Below, one piece after another: positions 54,843-63,447 of a stretch of DNA of 64,000 nucleotides. Positions within the stretch are counted from its first letter, which is position 1, and the number at the start of each line of letters is the position of its first letter. The notes beneath the pieces are model-generated. The model had not been told where the DNA came from and searched no databases. It worked only from the letters and a program-made list of their open reading frames with translations. The DNA is taken from positions 1 through 64,000 of the forward strand of contig NZ_AQVE01000004.1 of assembly GCF_000371925.1 (NCBI RefSeq), read 5' to 3'. Origin of the DNA: Thiolinea disciformis DSM 14473 (lineage in GTDB: Bacteria; Pseudomonadota; Gammaproteobacteria; Thiotrichales; Thiotrichaceae). Made by a program: the position numbers and the translations under genes.

Positions 54843-55238
54843 TTATTTGCTTAGGCTAAAGCTTGCTTTGGCGGAGGCATAAGTGACCGTGAATCCGCCT
54901 ACGACATTCAGAAAAGACATCAAGGTTAGGATCATGAAATAGCTATTGCTAGCCCAAGGTTCGGTGAGCCACATTATGATATAAACGACCAATACGACCG
55001 TTGAAATAACACGCTCAATAATGGAAAGATCACTTACACGAGTAGCTTTAAATGTCTCAAACGCGAGCGCGAGTAAGCCTGCCACAATGAGCCAATCCCC
55101 ATAAGTGGGGCGCATGATGCCGCCTGAGGGCATGGCAATGGCGATAGGAACATAGTTCAAGTGGGCGGGGAAAAAGCCAATCCATTGCAACAATAAATAG
55201 CCTAGCAAAACAAAAGCGAATAAGGGGGTAATCGACAT
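54843..55238 (-). CDS. Four-helix membrane protein, unknown
   Basis: 131 residues from the ATG at 55238, with AGGAAG seven bases upstream; a TTG 15 bases earlier overlaps that site. About four hydrophobic segments (roughly 3-22, 45-63, 75-95 and 100-122). MPSGGIMRPTYGDWLIVAGLLALAFE in the middle is a distinctive polar-to-hydrophobic stretch. I cannot assign a family. Convergent with putA, 18 bases apart. Confidence 0.7.
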   Translation of the reverse strand: MSITPLFAFVLLGYLLLQWIGFFPAHLNYVPIAIAMPSGGIMRPTYGDWLIVAGLLALAFETFKATRVSDLSIIERVISTVVLVVYIIMWLTEPWASNSYFMILTLMSFLNVVGGFTVTYASAKASFSLSK

Positions 55239-55406
55239 GGGGAACTTCCTCAAGCGTGGACAAAAGCTTGGATAGCTAGTTTGAAGAATGGTTCAGTTTG
55301 GTAAAATGGCAAGTATCATGTACCTATCTTATTGGGTTCAGAAAGGATTATTATCCTTAGCGGCTTGGTTATGGCAGCATGCGGTTTTTGACTGAATGGA
55401 ATCGTT

Positions 55407-55988
55407 ATGACTGAGCGCATTCGTAATATTGAACAAACTTTATTATCGGCCAATTGGTATAAGCTTTATAAATATAGTTTCGATTACCAAAAAACGGATG
55501 GCTCTTGGGAAAAACAACAGCGTGAGGTCTATGATCGAGGTAATGGGGCGACTATTTTATTGTATAACAACACTAAAAAGTCGGTCCTCTTGACGCGCCA
55601 ATTTCGCTTGCCTACTTTTATTAATGGCAATGCAGATGGTTTATTAATCGAAACCTGTGCCGGATTGTTGGATGCTCATAATCCTGAGGACTGTATTCGC
55701 AAAGAAACGGAAGAGGAAACGGGCTATAAAATCAATCAGGTACAGAAAGTTTTTCAAGCTTATATGTCACCCGGTTCAGTGACCGAGATTATTCACTTTT
55801 TTATTGCCGAATATGCTGATGACATGAAAGTCAGTATGGGCGGCGGTTTGGCACAAGAACAAGAGCATATCGAAGTTTTAGAGCTGCACTTCGATGCCGC
55901 TTATCAGATGATTGCTAGCGGCGAAATTCGGGATGCTAAGACCATCATGCTACTGCAATACGCAAAATTACACGGTTTATGTGCTTAG
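55407..55988 (+). CDS. nudK: NUDIX hydrolase, NudK (GDP-mannose pyrophosphatase)-like
   Basis: 193 residues. NUDIX box variant [22 protein letters not shown] (about 91-112), with KETEEE in the metal-binding position. The N-terminal [29 protein letters not shown] and the C-terminal [17 protein letters not shown] are typical of the NudK branch, which cleaves GDP-mannose to GMP and mannose phosphate. Substrate assignment is by family. Confidence 0.85.
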   Translation: MTERIRNIEQTLLSANWYKLYKYSFDYQKTDGSWEKQQREVYDRGNGATILLYNNTKKSVLLTRQFRLPTFINGNADGLLIETCAGLLDAHNPEDCIRKETEEETGYKINQVQKVFQAYMSPGSVTEIIHFFIAEYADDMKVSMGGGLAQEQEHIEVLELHFDAAYQMIASGEIRDAKTIMLLQYAKLHGLCA

Positions 55989-56224
55989 GCTTTGCAATTG
56001 AAGGCGTGATCGCGAAAGAAACGGCGCTTTTGTTCTAGCTCGTTGTAGTCTTTGGCTTTATAACCCGCACGCATTTTGGCTTCGTATTCATCCACTTGCT
56101 GCACATAACAATCGCATTTTTCAGCACCTTGTTTTTTCGCACAGGGATCGTCGATTTTAGTAGCGGCATAGCCAGTGGCAATACTGGCCACTAATAGTAA
56201 GTAAACAATAATAGGAGCGCGCAT
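55985..56224 (-). CDS. Small exported Cys-containing protein
   Basis: 79 residues: signal peptide (about 1-20, ending GYAA), then a mature part of about 59 residues with four Cys ([18 protein letters not shown] and the last, FNCKA) and a Lys/Glu-rich helix in between. The pattern suggests two disulfides. No family recognised. Overlaps the nudK stop by four bases, convergent. It lies 109 bases downstream of the TusE-like gene in the same direction. Confidence 0.65.
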   Translation of the reverse strand: MRAPIIVYLLLVASIATGYAATKIDDPCAKKQGAEKCDCYVQQVDEYEAKMRAGYKAKDYNELEQKRRFFRDHAFNCKA

Positions 56225-56333
56225 AATTATTCTTATTATTTGGGGGATTAGAGTCCCTATCTTAAAACAATCGCTGCGCTTGGTGGAAATCGCGTAGACG
56301 AGCTGAGCTTCCGCCCAGCTCTTTGATTAAGCC

Positions 56334-56636
56334 TTAAACGCAGCCAGTGGGTTTTGGTAGACCACCATATTTTGAAATAGGTTTCATAGGGCCAGTATTC
56401 CAGAGCTTGAACAGGTCTTTTTGGTCTTGGTTAATGAATTTTGCAAATTTTCTAATGGGTGGCACCACCGCATGATCTTCATAATATTCACGCGCTTTGA
56501 GAATTTGCTTCCATTTCTCATCACTTAAATCGACACCATCTTCTGCGGCCATAGCACGTGCAATGTCGGGTGTCCAAGCATTTACGTTTAGTAAATAGCC
56601 GTCGCCATCACGTTCTGGAATCTCTACACTCATCAT
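56334..56636 (-). CDS. tusE: TusE/DsrC-family sulfur-relay protein
   Basis: 100 residues, the compact TusE length. RDGDGYLLNVNAWTPDIARAMAAEDGVDLSDEKW and ILKAREYYEDHAVVPPIRKFAK are family-typical. It has the penultimate Cys99 (PTGCV) that accepts persulfide, but at the position of the second DsrC cysteine, about ten residues earlier, is Lys89. That fits TusE-like relay to tRNA thiolation or a second DsrC-type carrier. No tusBCD in the window. Confidence 0.85.
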   Translation of the reverse strand: MMSVEIPERDGDGYLLNVNAWTPDIARAMAAEDGVDLSDEKWKQILKAREYYEDHAVVPPIRKFAKFINQDQKDLFKLWNTGPMKPISKYGGLPKPTGCV

Positions 56637-56764
56637 CTAGCCTCTGTCACTTGGAATGCTGAGTATTTTACTGGGTTATGGCTGGTGAACAAAACATCCA
56701 ATAGAGATAGAGCCGTTGTTCCAAGTAAGCTTGAGTAGTTAATTCCCGTGTGGATAAGGATCCA

Positions 56765-57094
56765 ATGACGCATGTTCTCTTTGTGTGTTCAAAAAATCGT
56801 TTGCGTAGCCCAACAGCGGAGCAAGTTTTTTCACAATGGTCGGGGATAGAAACTGACTCAGCTGGGCTGGATCATGGTGCTGATTTAGTGCTTTCTAGTG
56901 AGCAAGTAGAATGGGCTGAGCTGATTTTTGTCATGGAGGCCAAGCATCGCCAAAAGTTAAAAAAACAGTTTGGCGCTTATTTAAAAGCTAAAAAAGTCAT
57001 TTGCCTGAATATTCCAGATGACTATAAGTTTATGCAGCCGGAGTTAATTCAGTTATTAGAAGAAAAAGTTAGTCCTTATTTGGCAACGGACTAG
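56765..57094 (+). CDS. Low-molecular-weight phosphotyrosine phosphatase-like small protein
   Basis: 109 residues from the ATG at 56765, which follows AAGGA; an open GTG 15 bases upstream overlaps that site. N-terminal THVLFVCSKNRLRSPTAEQVF contains the Cys-x5-Arg-Ser phosphatase loop (Cys8 to Arg14). It is shorter than classical enzymes (about 150 residues), with a single Asp-containing stretch (CLNIPDDYKFMQPEL) as candidate general acid. Such short members are common and usually uncharacterised. It lies 87 bases before mtoX, in the same direction. Confidence 0.8.
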   Translation: MTHVLFVCSKNRLRSPTAEQVFSQWSGIETDSAGLDHGADLVLSSEQVEWAELIFVMEAKHRQKLKKQFGAYLKAKKVICLNIPDDYKFMQPELIQLLEEKVSPYLATD

Positions 57095-57146
57095 GGTAAA
57101 ACTTAATGTGGTAAAGCGATAATTTTCTACTAAACTTCTCAGGTAA

Positions 57147-57167
57147 GTGAATTTAAAGTAAATTCAC
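57147..57167. promoter_or_regulatory. Perfect 21-bp palindrome upstream of mtoX (candidate operator)
   Basis: GTGAATTTA-AAG-TAAATTCAC: two perfect 9-bp arms with a three-base centre. It ends three bases before the GGAGGGAG ribosome-binding site of mtoX. DNA operator for a dimeric regulator, or an RNA hairpin that affects translation, are both possible; nothing else in the region explains it. Confidence 0.6.
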
Positions 57168-57181
57168 ACTGGAGGGAGAAA

Positions 57182-58555
57182 ATGAGTGTGTCGTTCAAAA
57201 GCCAAGTTTTAACTATCTTGTTGGCTTCAAGTACTTTATTCGTTGCAAGTACTTTGCCTAATTATACCGCTGCTGATGAAACCTGTATGTCGCCTTATAT
57301 GGCTAAAATTACAGGGCAAGAAGATTTTGTCTATGTCTGGACACTAGGCGTCGAGGGTCTAGGGGATGGGCAGGATAAATTGGTCACCGTCGATGTCAAC
57401 CCAAAATCCAGCACGTATGGCAAAGTCGTGCATACTTTGTCGGTGGGTGGTCGTAATGAGGCTCACCATTCAGGTTTCACGGATGACCGTAAGTTTCTTT
57501 GGGCTGGTGGGCTAGATACTAATAAGATATTTATTTTCGATGTGTCCACTGATCCCGCTAAACCTAGTCTAACCAAAGTGATTACTGATTTTACTGCGGT
57601 CAGTGGCGGTGTAGTGGGGCCTCATACTACCTATGCCTTACCCGGTCGAATGATGATCACGGGTTTGTCGAATAATAAGGATCATGGCGGACGCACAGCC
57701 TTGGTCGAGTACAATAATGATGGCTCGTATATCGGAACTTATTGGTTGCCGACCGAACAAGCCTTAGCGGGGGCGGTCAAAACGGGGCAGTATGCTGACG
57801 GTTATGGTTATGATTTGCGTGCGCTACCACGGCGTAATGCGATGTTTACATCCTCCTTTACGGGATGGTCAAATTACATGATGGATTTCGGCAAAATGCT
57901 GAATGATCCCGAGGCGATGAAGCGCTTCGGTAATACCGTAGTGGCTTGGGATTTACACGCTCGCCAACCTAAAAAAGTGTTTGATGTTCCCGGTGCACCC
58001 TTAGAAATTCGTTGTGCATGGCAGCCTAAACATGATTGGTGCGTGACCACCACGGCACTCACTTCAAAAATCTGGCTCATTCGTGAAGATGCTGAAAAAG
58101 GCTGGCAAGCGGTGGAAGTCGCGGATGTCGGTGATCCATCCAAAATTCCTTTGCCCGTCGATATTTCGATTACCGCCGATGATAGTGGTTTGTGGGTCAA
58201 TACCTTTATGGATGGCAAAACCCGCTATTTCGATCTGAGTGATCCGATGAAGCCTAAACAAACTTACGAAACTCAGATTGGTAAACAGGTGAATATGGTG
58301 TCGCAAAGTTGGGATGGTAAGCGCTTGTATTACACCTCATCCTTGCTCGCGAATTGGGATAAGAAGGGGGATGATAATGAACAGTTTTTCAAAGCTTATG
58401 AATGGGATGGCAAGGAATTAGTACAGAAATTTGTGATTGATTTTACAGCCGAAAAGTTAGGTCGTGCGCATCAAATGCGTTTTGGGGCACGCTCGTTGTA
58501 TGCCAAAGACCAAGTGATAGACCCGACCCACTTCGTTCAGCTTAAAGCACCCTAA
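57182..58555 (+). CDS. mtoX: Methanethiol oxidase (SBP56 family), exported
   Basis: 457 residues: signal peptide (about 1-31), then the SBP56/selenium-binding-protein fold. DETCMSPYMAKITGQEDFVYVW, VGGRNEAHHSGFTDDRKFLWAGGLD, ALPGRMMITGLSN and RCAWQPKHDWC are family-typical, with conserved His pairs expected to bind copper. In Hyphomicrobium, MtoX is a periplasmic copper enzyme turning methanethiol into formaldehyde, hydrogen sulfide and hydrogen peroxide, with SCO1- and MauG-type genes nearby. The same partners follow here, three bases downstream. A GGAGGGAG site precedes the ATG. Confidence 0.9.
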   Translation: MSVSFKSQVLTILLASSTLFVASTLPNYTAADETCMSPYMAKITGQEDFVYVWTLGVEGLGDGQDKLVTVDVNPKSSTYGKVVHTLSVGGRNEAHHSGFTDDRKFLWAGGLDTNKIFIFDVSTDPAKPSLTKVITDFTAVSGGVVGPHTTYALPGRMMITGLSNNKDHGGRTALVEYNNDGSYIGTYWLPTEQALAGAVKTGQYADGYGYDLRALPRRNAMFTSSFTGWSNYMMDFGKMLNDPEAMKRFGNTVVAWDLHARQPKKVFDVPGAPLEIRCAWQPKHDWCVTTTALTSKIWLIREDAEKGWQAVEVADVGDPSKIPLPVDISITADDSGLWVNTFMDGKTRYFDLSDPMKPKQTYETQIGKQVNMVSQSWDGKRLYYTSSLLANWDKKGDDNEQFFKAYEWDGKELVQKFVIDFTAEKLGRAHQMRFGARSLYAKDQVIDPTHFVQLKAP

Positions 58556-58558
58556 GCG

Positions 58559-60451
58559 ATGCGGTGTTTTCTACGTTTCCTGAAGGCTAAGCGTTACTTA
58601 TTGCTAGTAACGCTGTTGCTTGGTATGAGCTTGCCAAGTCACAGTACTGAATTGGCGGTCGGCTATGGTGAACTACAGTATATCCCTCCTGCAGTGGGCT
58701 CTTACCAATTGCCCGTCTTGGGTCAGGCCGCTGAGGGGCAAGTCTTGGATGAGCAAGGGCAGGCGCAAAGCTTGCAGTCTATCTTACAGGGTAAATATAG
58801 CTTGCTCAGCTTTGTGTATAGTCATTGTAGTGATGTCAATGGTTGTCCCTTGGCGGCGCACGTGTTTTACAAAATTAAAGGGCTGATGCAGGAGCAGCCT
58901 GAGTTAGCGCAAAAGCTGCAATTAATTAGTTTAAGTTTTGATCCTGAGCGCGATACCCCAGACATTATGCGTTTGTATGGTGCTAATTTTAAATATGCGG
59001 GTCAGCAAGGGACTTGGCGCTTCTTAACTACACATTCTTTAGCAGAACTCAGCCCGATTTTGCAAGCATACCAGCAAGAAGTGCAACGCGAGGTTTCCCT
59101 AAATGGTCAGTCGACTGATTATGCCCATATGCTGCGCGTCTTTTTGATTGATCCTGAGTTGAGGATTCGCCAGATTTATAGCGTGGGTTTCTTGCACCCC
59201 GACTTGATTCTGAATGATCTCAAAACCTTGTGGATACCAGTAGCTCAACAAGTGCCTGTGCAGCCGGCAGTGAGTGAGTCCAGCAATATGGTGAAACCCA
59301 AGCAAAATTTGGATTTATTAGCGTTGGCGCAACAGCCGCCCTTGGGCTTGCCTCCCTTAATGCAAGAGACGCTAAAAGGCTTAACAACGGACAAAATCTT
59401 ACTAGGGCAAAAGTTATTTTTTGATCGGCGTTTATCATTGAATAACACATTTTCTTGTGCCATGTGTCATATCCCTGAACAAGGGTTTACCAATAATGCA
59501 ATGGCCACCGCCGTGGGTGTGGAAGGTCGCACTGTGCGCCGTAATGCGCCGAGTTTATTCAATGTCGCTTATAGCAAGCGCTTATTTCACGATGGGCGCG
59601 ATACCCAGTTGGCGGAGCAAATTTGGTCGCCTTTATTGGCTGTAAATGAAATGGCGAATCCGTCTGTAGGGACTGTGTTAAATAAATTACGCAGCTTAGC
59701 GGATTATCAAGGGCGATTTGAGGCCATTTATGCCAGTAAACCAACCATGTCGAATCTCGGTGATGCGTTAGCGGCTTATCAACAGACTTTACTTTCAGCC
59801 AATTCAGCTTTTGATCGCTGGTATTTCGCTAAACAAGAACAGGCTTTGAGCATGGAGGCACAACAAGGTTTTCGTTTATTTACGGGCAAAGCTCATTGTG
59901 TCACCTGCCATCAAATCGCTGAAAAGTCGGCCTTATTCACTGATGATCAATTACATAATACGGGTATTGGTTATCGTGAGTCCTTAGGTTTACGGTCTGC
60001 TAAACAGCGTGTGGAAATAGCCAAGGGCGTATTTGTGGAGGTGGATCGGAGTATTATCGATCAGGTGAGTGAAAAATTACCGCAAGATTTAGGTTTGTAC
60101 GAAATCACTCAAAATCCAGCGGATCGTTGGAAATATAAAACCCCGAGTCTGCGCAATATCGCGCTGACTGCGCCTTATATGCATAACGGTAGTATGTCCA
60201 GTTTGGCTGAGGTAGTGGCGTTTTATAATCAAGGTGGCATTGCAAATCCCAATCTCAGCACTGTGATTAAACCTTTACAGTTAAGCGCTGAAGAGCAGGG
60301 CTATTTAGTCGCCTTCTTACAGTCTTTAACTGGCAGTAATATTGCTGACCTCGTGGCCGATGCGGCGACAGCGCCTATTGGTGATCAGACTCAGCAAGAT
60401 CCGAATTGGGCCAATCAACTCAGCCAACCGCTGCAAGGGGAAGCGCGATGA
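58559..60451 (+). CDS. SCO1-like domain fused to MauG/cytochrome c peroxidase domain
   Basis: 630 residues: N-terminal signal (about 12-30), an SCO-like domain (about 55-225) and a di-heme MauG/CCP domain (about 255-610). SCO-type ligands are Cys90, Cys96 (C-x5-C rather than C-x3-C) and His190. The two heme sites are CAMCH (300-304) and CVTCH (447-451), followed by YMHNGSMSSLAEVVAFYNQGG. MauG-like proteins oxidise protein or peptide residues to make cofactors, and SCO proteins deliver copper. Fused behind mtoX it probably matures or supports that enzyme. Start ATG three bases after the mtoX stop. Confidence 0.85.
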   Translation: MRCFLRFLKAKRYLLLVTLLLGMSLPSHSTELAVGYGELQYIPPAVGSYQLPVLGQAAEGQVLDEQGQAQSLQSILQGKYSLLSFVYSHCSDVNGCPLAAHVFYKIKGLMQEQPELAQKLQLISLSFDPERDTPDIMRLYGANFKYAGQQGTWRFLTTHSLAELSPILQAYQQEVQREVSLNGQSTDYAHMLRVFLIDPELRIRQIYSVGFLHPDLILNDLKTLWIPVAQQVPVQPAVSESSNMVKPKQNLDLLALAQQPPLGLPPLMQETLKGLTTDKILLGQKLFFDRRLSLNNTFSCAMCHIPEQGFTNNAMATAVGVEGRTVRRNAPSLFNVAYSKRLFHDGRDTQLAEQIWSPLLAVNEMANPSVGTVLNKLRSLADYQGRFEAIYASKPTMSNLGDALAAYQQTLLSANSAFDRWYFAKQEQALSMEAQQGFRLFTGKAHCVTCHQIAEKSALFTDDQLHNTGIGYRESLGLRSAKQRVEIAKGVFVEVDRSIIDQVSEKLPQDLGLYEITQNPADRWKYKTPSLRNIALTAPYMHNGSMSSLAEVVAFYNQGGIANPNLSTVIKPLQLSAEEQGYLVAFLQSLTGSNIADLVADAATAPIGDQTQQDPNWANQLSQPLQGEAR

Positions 60452-61437
60452 ACTACTTCAAAGTGCTAGTCTTTAGCCTAATGTTGTTATGGACAACTAA
60501 CAGTTGGAGCAAGCCTTTAGGGGGTGATTTCAGCTTAACAGATCAAGAGGGGCAACGTTTTCAATTAGAGCAGTTGCGTGGCAAAGTTGTATTGTTGTTT
60601 TTTGGTTTTACCCATTGCCCGAGCGTTTGCCCGGATAGCCTTGCGAAAATTAAAGTGGCTTTGCAAACAGCCCCTAAAGAGCAAGTTGCTGCGGTGTTTG
60701 TCAGTGTCGACCCAGAGCGCGATACGGTGGAGCGCATCCGAGCTTATATTGAGCCTTTTGGTGGTCAATTTACCGCCTTAACGGGGAGTGCTACTGAGTT
60801 ACAACCCGTTTTAGAATCTTATCAAATTCGCGTTAAATCAATGAAGAAATCACCGAATGATCAAAAGTATATGATCGACCACACGGCGGATATTTATGTG
60901 CTAGATCGAATGGGGAAAATCGTGGGTTTAGTGCCTTATGGTTTGCCCACTGAACATTTACAAAAAGTACTCAGTGAACAAATAGAACCGTCGAAGCTTA
61001 GTGATGTGCTTGAGACTACGAATGCCCTAGTTGATTGGCGGGTAACGAATTTGCAGGGTGAGCCACAAACTTTAGCTCCTTTCAAAGGCAAGGCGATGGT
61101 GATTAATTTCTGGGCGAGTTGGTGTCCGCCATGTCGTGAAGAATTACCTTCTTTAAATCAAGCACAAGCCTTACTTAGAACTACCACTATTCAAATGCTA
61201 GCGGTTAATATTGGTGATAAACCTGCAGCGGCTCAACAATTTTTGGCGGATTACCCTATTAATTTTACCGTTTGGTTGGATGAAGATGCCACGAGTTTCA
61301 AAGCTTGGGCGCTCCAAGGATTACCAACAACACTGTTGATTCAAAGTGATGGCCTCGTGAAAGAGCGAATTGTCGGCGAACGTAATTGGAGCGACACAGC
61401 GTTATTAGAAAAAATACAAAGCTTAGAGCAGCCCTAG
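60448..61437 (+). CDS. SCO1 domain fused to a TlpA-like thioredoxin domain
   Basis: 329 residues from the ATG at 60448, which overlaps the previous stop (ATGA) and follows AAGGGGAAG. N-terminal signal (about 1-22). The SCO domain (about 27-180) has Cys57 and Cys61 (CPSVCP) and His145 in MIDHTADIYVLDRMG. The TlpA domain (about 190-325) has WASWCPPCREELPSL (Cys226, Cys229) and a cis-Pro in GLPTTLLI. Fusion gives copper binding and a reductant in one chain, matching what a periplasmic copper enzyme would need. A 7-bp hairpin at 61431-61452 spans the stop but lacks a T-run. Confidence 0.88.
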   Translation: MNYFKVLVFSLMLLWTTNSWSKPLGGDFSLTDQEGQRFQLEQLRGKVVLLFFGFTHCPSVCPDSLAKIKVALQTAPKEQVAAVFVSVDPERDTVERIRAYIEPFGGQFTALTGSATELQPVLESYQIRVKSMKKSPNDQKYMIDHTADIYVLDRMGKIVGLVPYGLPTEHLQKVLSEQIEPSKLSDVLETTNALVDWRVTNLQGEPQTLAPFKGKAMVINFWASWCPPCREELPSLNQAQALLRTTTIQMLAVNIGDKPAAAQQFLADYPINFTVWLDEDATSFKAWALQGLPTTLLIQSDGLVKERIVGERNWSDTALLEKIQSLEQP

Positions 61438-61503
61438 GGTTTTAACTAGGGCAAATTGGCAAATTAAAAAAATTATCAATCGCGCTCAATTCTGAAGCTA
61501 GTT

Positions 61504-62583
61504 TTATGACAATTTGATGGCTTTACCCGATTCATCAAATAAATGTATCTTTTCAGGCTTAGCGTAAGCACGGATGATTTGGCCTATGGGTAGTTGATGA
61601 TCGCCTTGTTGTGCCATCGTAATGAGGTCATGGCCGGGCATAGAAAAATAAATATAGGTTATATCACCCATGCGCTCTACGGATTCAATTTGGCCTTCTA
61701 TTGCTAAATCAGTTTCGGCGCCATATAAACTCAAATGTTCTGGTCGAATACCAAGGGTTAGTTGAGTGCCGTGTTTTAAATGTTGTTGAGTAGGGAGTGT
61801 TTGACCATTGGCTAAAGTAATAACATTAGTGTTATTGTCAGTAGACACACCAGCAACTAAAAAATTCATAGCTGGAGAGCCAATAAAACCTGCTACAAAT
61901 TTATTTTGTGGTGCATTATAAAGCTCCATAGGTGCACCCACTTGCTCAATGTGTCCACCATTCATTACGACAATTTTATCGGCTAAGGTCATGGCTTCGA
62001 CCTGATCATGAGTTACATAAATGGTAGTAGTATTCAAAACTTTTTGCAGGCGTGCAATCTCAATACGCATTTTTAAACGTAAAGCAGCATCAAGATTGGA
62101 TAAAGGTTCGTCGAATAAAAATACTTTGGGATCACGCACAATTGCGCGTCCTATTGCAACACGTTGACGCTGGCCACCAGAAAGCTGCCCCGGCTTTCGG
62201 TCTAATAGACTATCTAATTGTAGTTTGCTAGCGACGTCTCGAATTTTCTGATCGATTTGCTGTTTATTTTGGCCATCGATTTTGAGCCCAAAAGCCATAT
62301 TTTTATAAACCGACATATGCGGATAAAGCGCATAGGATTGAAATACCATGGCGATACCACGCTCACGCGGTGATAAATCATTCACAATGTGATCACCAAT
62401 ACGCATTTCGCCATCGCTAATAGTTTCTAAACCAGCAATGAGGCGTAATAGTGTCGATTTACCGCAGCCAGAAGGGCCTACAAATACCACGAATTCGCCA
62501 TCTTGAATCTCAAGATCTAAATCATGCAGAACATGGACTTTGCCAAAGCGTTTATTAATTTTACGTAGGCTCAACGATGCCAT
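61504..62583 (-). CDS. Carbohydrate-type ABC transporter ATPase (UgpC/MsmX-like)
   Basis: 359 residues: ABC domain with Walker A GPSGCGKSTLLRLIAGLE (about 37-54), signature LSGGQRQRVAIGRAIVRDPK, Walker B VFLFDEPLSNLDA, then a C-terminal TOBE-type regulatory domain (about 240-350, LGIRPEHLSLYG). MalK/UgpC-family ATPases of this kind energise carbohydrate or glycerol-phosphate importers and are often shared. The two permease genes lie upstream in the same operon; the binding protein is outside the window. Confidence 0.92.
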   Translation of the reverse strand: MASLSLRKINKRFGKVHVLHDLDLEIQDGEFVVFVGPSGCGKSTLLRLIAGLETISDGEMRIGDHIVNDLSPRERGIAMVFQSYALYPHMSVYKNMAFGLKIDGQNKQQIDQKIRDVASKLQLDSLLDRKPGQLSGGQRQRVAIGRAIVRDPKVFLFDEPLSNLDAALRLKMRIEIARLQKVLNTTTIYVTHDQVEAMTLADKIVVMNGGHIEQVGAPMELYNAPQNKFVAGFIGSPAMNFLVAGVSTDNNTNVITLANGQTLPTQQHLKHGTQLTLGIRPEHLSLYGAETDLAIEGQIESVERMGDITYIYFSMPGHDLITMAQQGDHQLPIGQIIRAYAKPEKIHLFDESGKAIKLS

Positions 62584-62595
62584 AACAAGAGTCCT

Positions 62596-63438
62596 TTATT
62601 TCACAGCGCCAGCGGTTAAACCACGAATGAGTTGTTTCGAGAAAAATACATAAAGTAATAAAATGGGGATAACAGCCAAGGTTAAGGAGGCCAATACTGC
62701 ATTCCAATCGGTAACAAATTGCCCAATAAATTGTTGAATACCGAGTGTTACTGTTCTTGTAGATTCACCCGGCGCTAATATCAACGGGAACCATAAATCA
62801 TTCCAAATAGGAATCATGGAAAATACGGCAACCGTAGCAATTGCAGGGCGTGCTAAAGGCAGAATAATCGAGAAAAAGATTTGATATTCACTGACATCAT
62901 CACAACGCGCCGCTTCTTTGAGTTCTTTAGGTATTTGTGACATATACTCATTTAAAATAAAAATGGCCATGGGTAATCCTTGAGCAATATATACTAAGAT
63001 TAAAGCGGTACGCGTGTTGACTAAATTTAAGGCCACAACTATTTCTAGGATGCTAACTGTGCCTAAACGAATGGGAATCATAATCCCAATCGCCATAAAC
63101 AGGCCCAGTAAGGTACGTCCTGTGAATTTATATTCACTCAAAGCCCAAGCGAGCATTGCGCCAAATAAAATAATAAAAAATAGTGAAACCACAGTTACTA
63201 ATAAACTATTCCCGAAAAGTAATAAAAAATCAGCTTTTGATAGCACCTTCTCAAAGCCAATGGTGCTAAAGGTATCGGCATTCGGTAAGGCTAGTGGTGA
63301 ATTAAAAATAGCTTTACGACTTTTGAAAGCATTTACCAATATAATAAATACTGGGAAAAGGGCAATAAACGTATAAGTCAGCAATACGATATGTACCGCT
63401 ATCACATTAAAGGGTTGTTTGGCTTTAGCTAAAATCAT
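62596..63438 (-). CDS. Carbohydrate ABC transporter permease (MalG-like)
   Basis: 280 residues with six membrane segments. The EAA loop that docks the ATPase is visible as EYMSQIPKELKEAARCDDVSEYQIFFSIILPLARPAI (about 164-200). N-terminal NPLxF-type segment and VILVNAFKSRKAIF are typical of the MalG half. It forms the pore with the adjacent permease. Twelve bases before the ATPase gene. Sugar identity unknown. Confidence 0.92.
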   Translation of the reverse strand: MILAKAKQPFNVIAVHIVLLTYTFIALFPVFIILVNAFKSRKAIFNSPLALPNADTFSTIGFEKVLSKADFLLLFGNSLLVTVVSLFFIILFGAMLAWALSEYKFTGRTLLGLFMAIGIMIPIRLGTVSILEIVVALNLVNTRTALILVYIAQGLPMAIFILNEYMSQIPKELKEAARCDDVSEYQIFFSIILPLARPAIATVAVFSMIPIWNDLWFPLILAPGESTRTVTLGIQQFIGQFVTDWNAVLASLTLAVIPILLLYVFFSKQLIRGLTAGAVK

Positions 63439-63447
63439 CGTAAAACC

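Noticed and set aside
55305-55394. Short plus-strand frame of about 29 codons with hydrophobic residues before nudK
   Set aside because: No ribosome-binding site and no support from position; too short to claim.
61431-61452. Hairpin at the end of the SCO-TlpA gene as terminator
   Set aside because: Seven-bp stem that includes the stop codon, with no T-run on either strand; not enough for a separate call.
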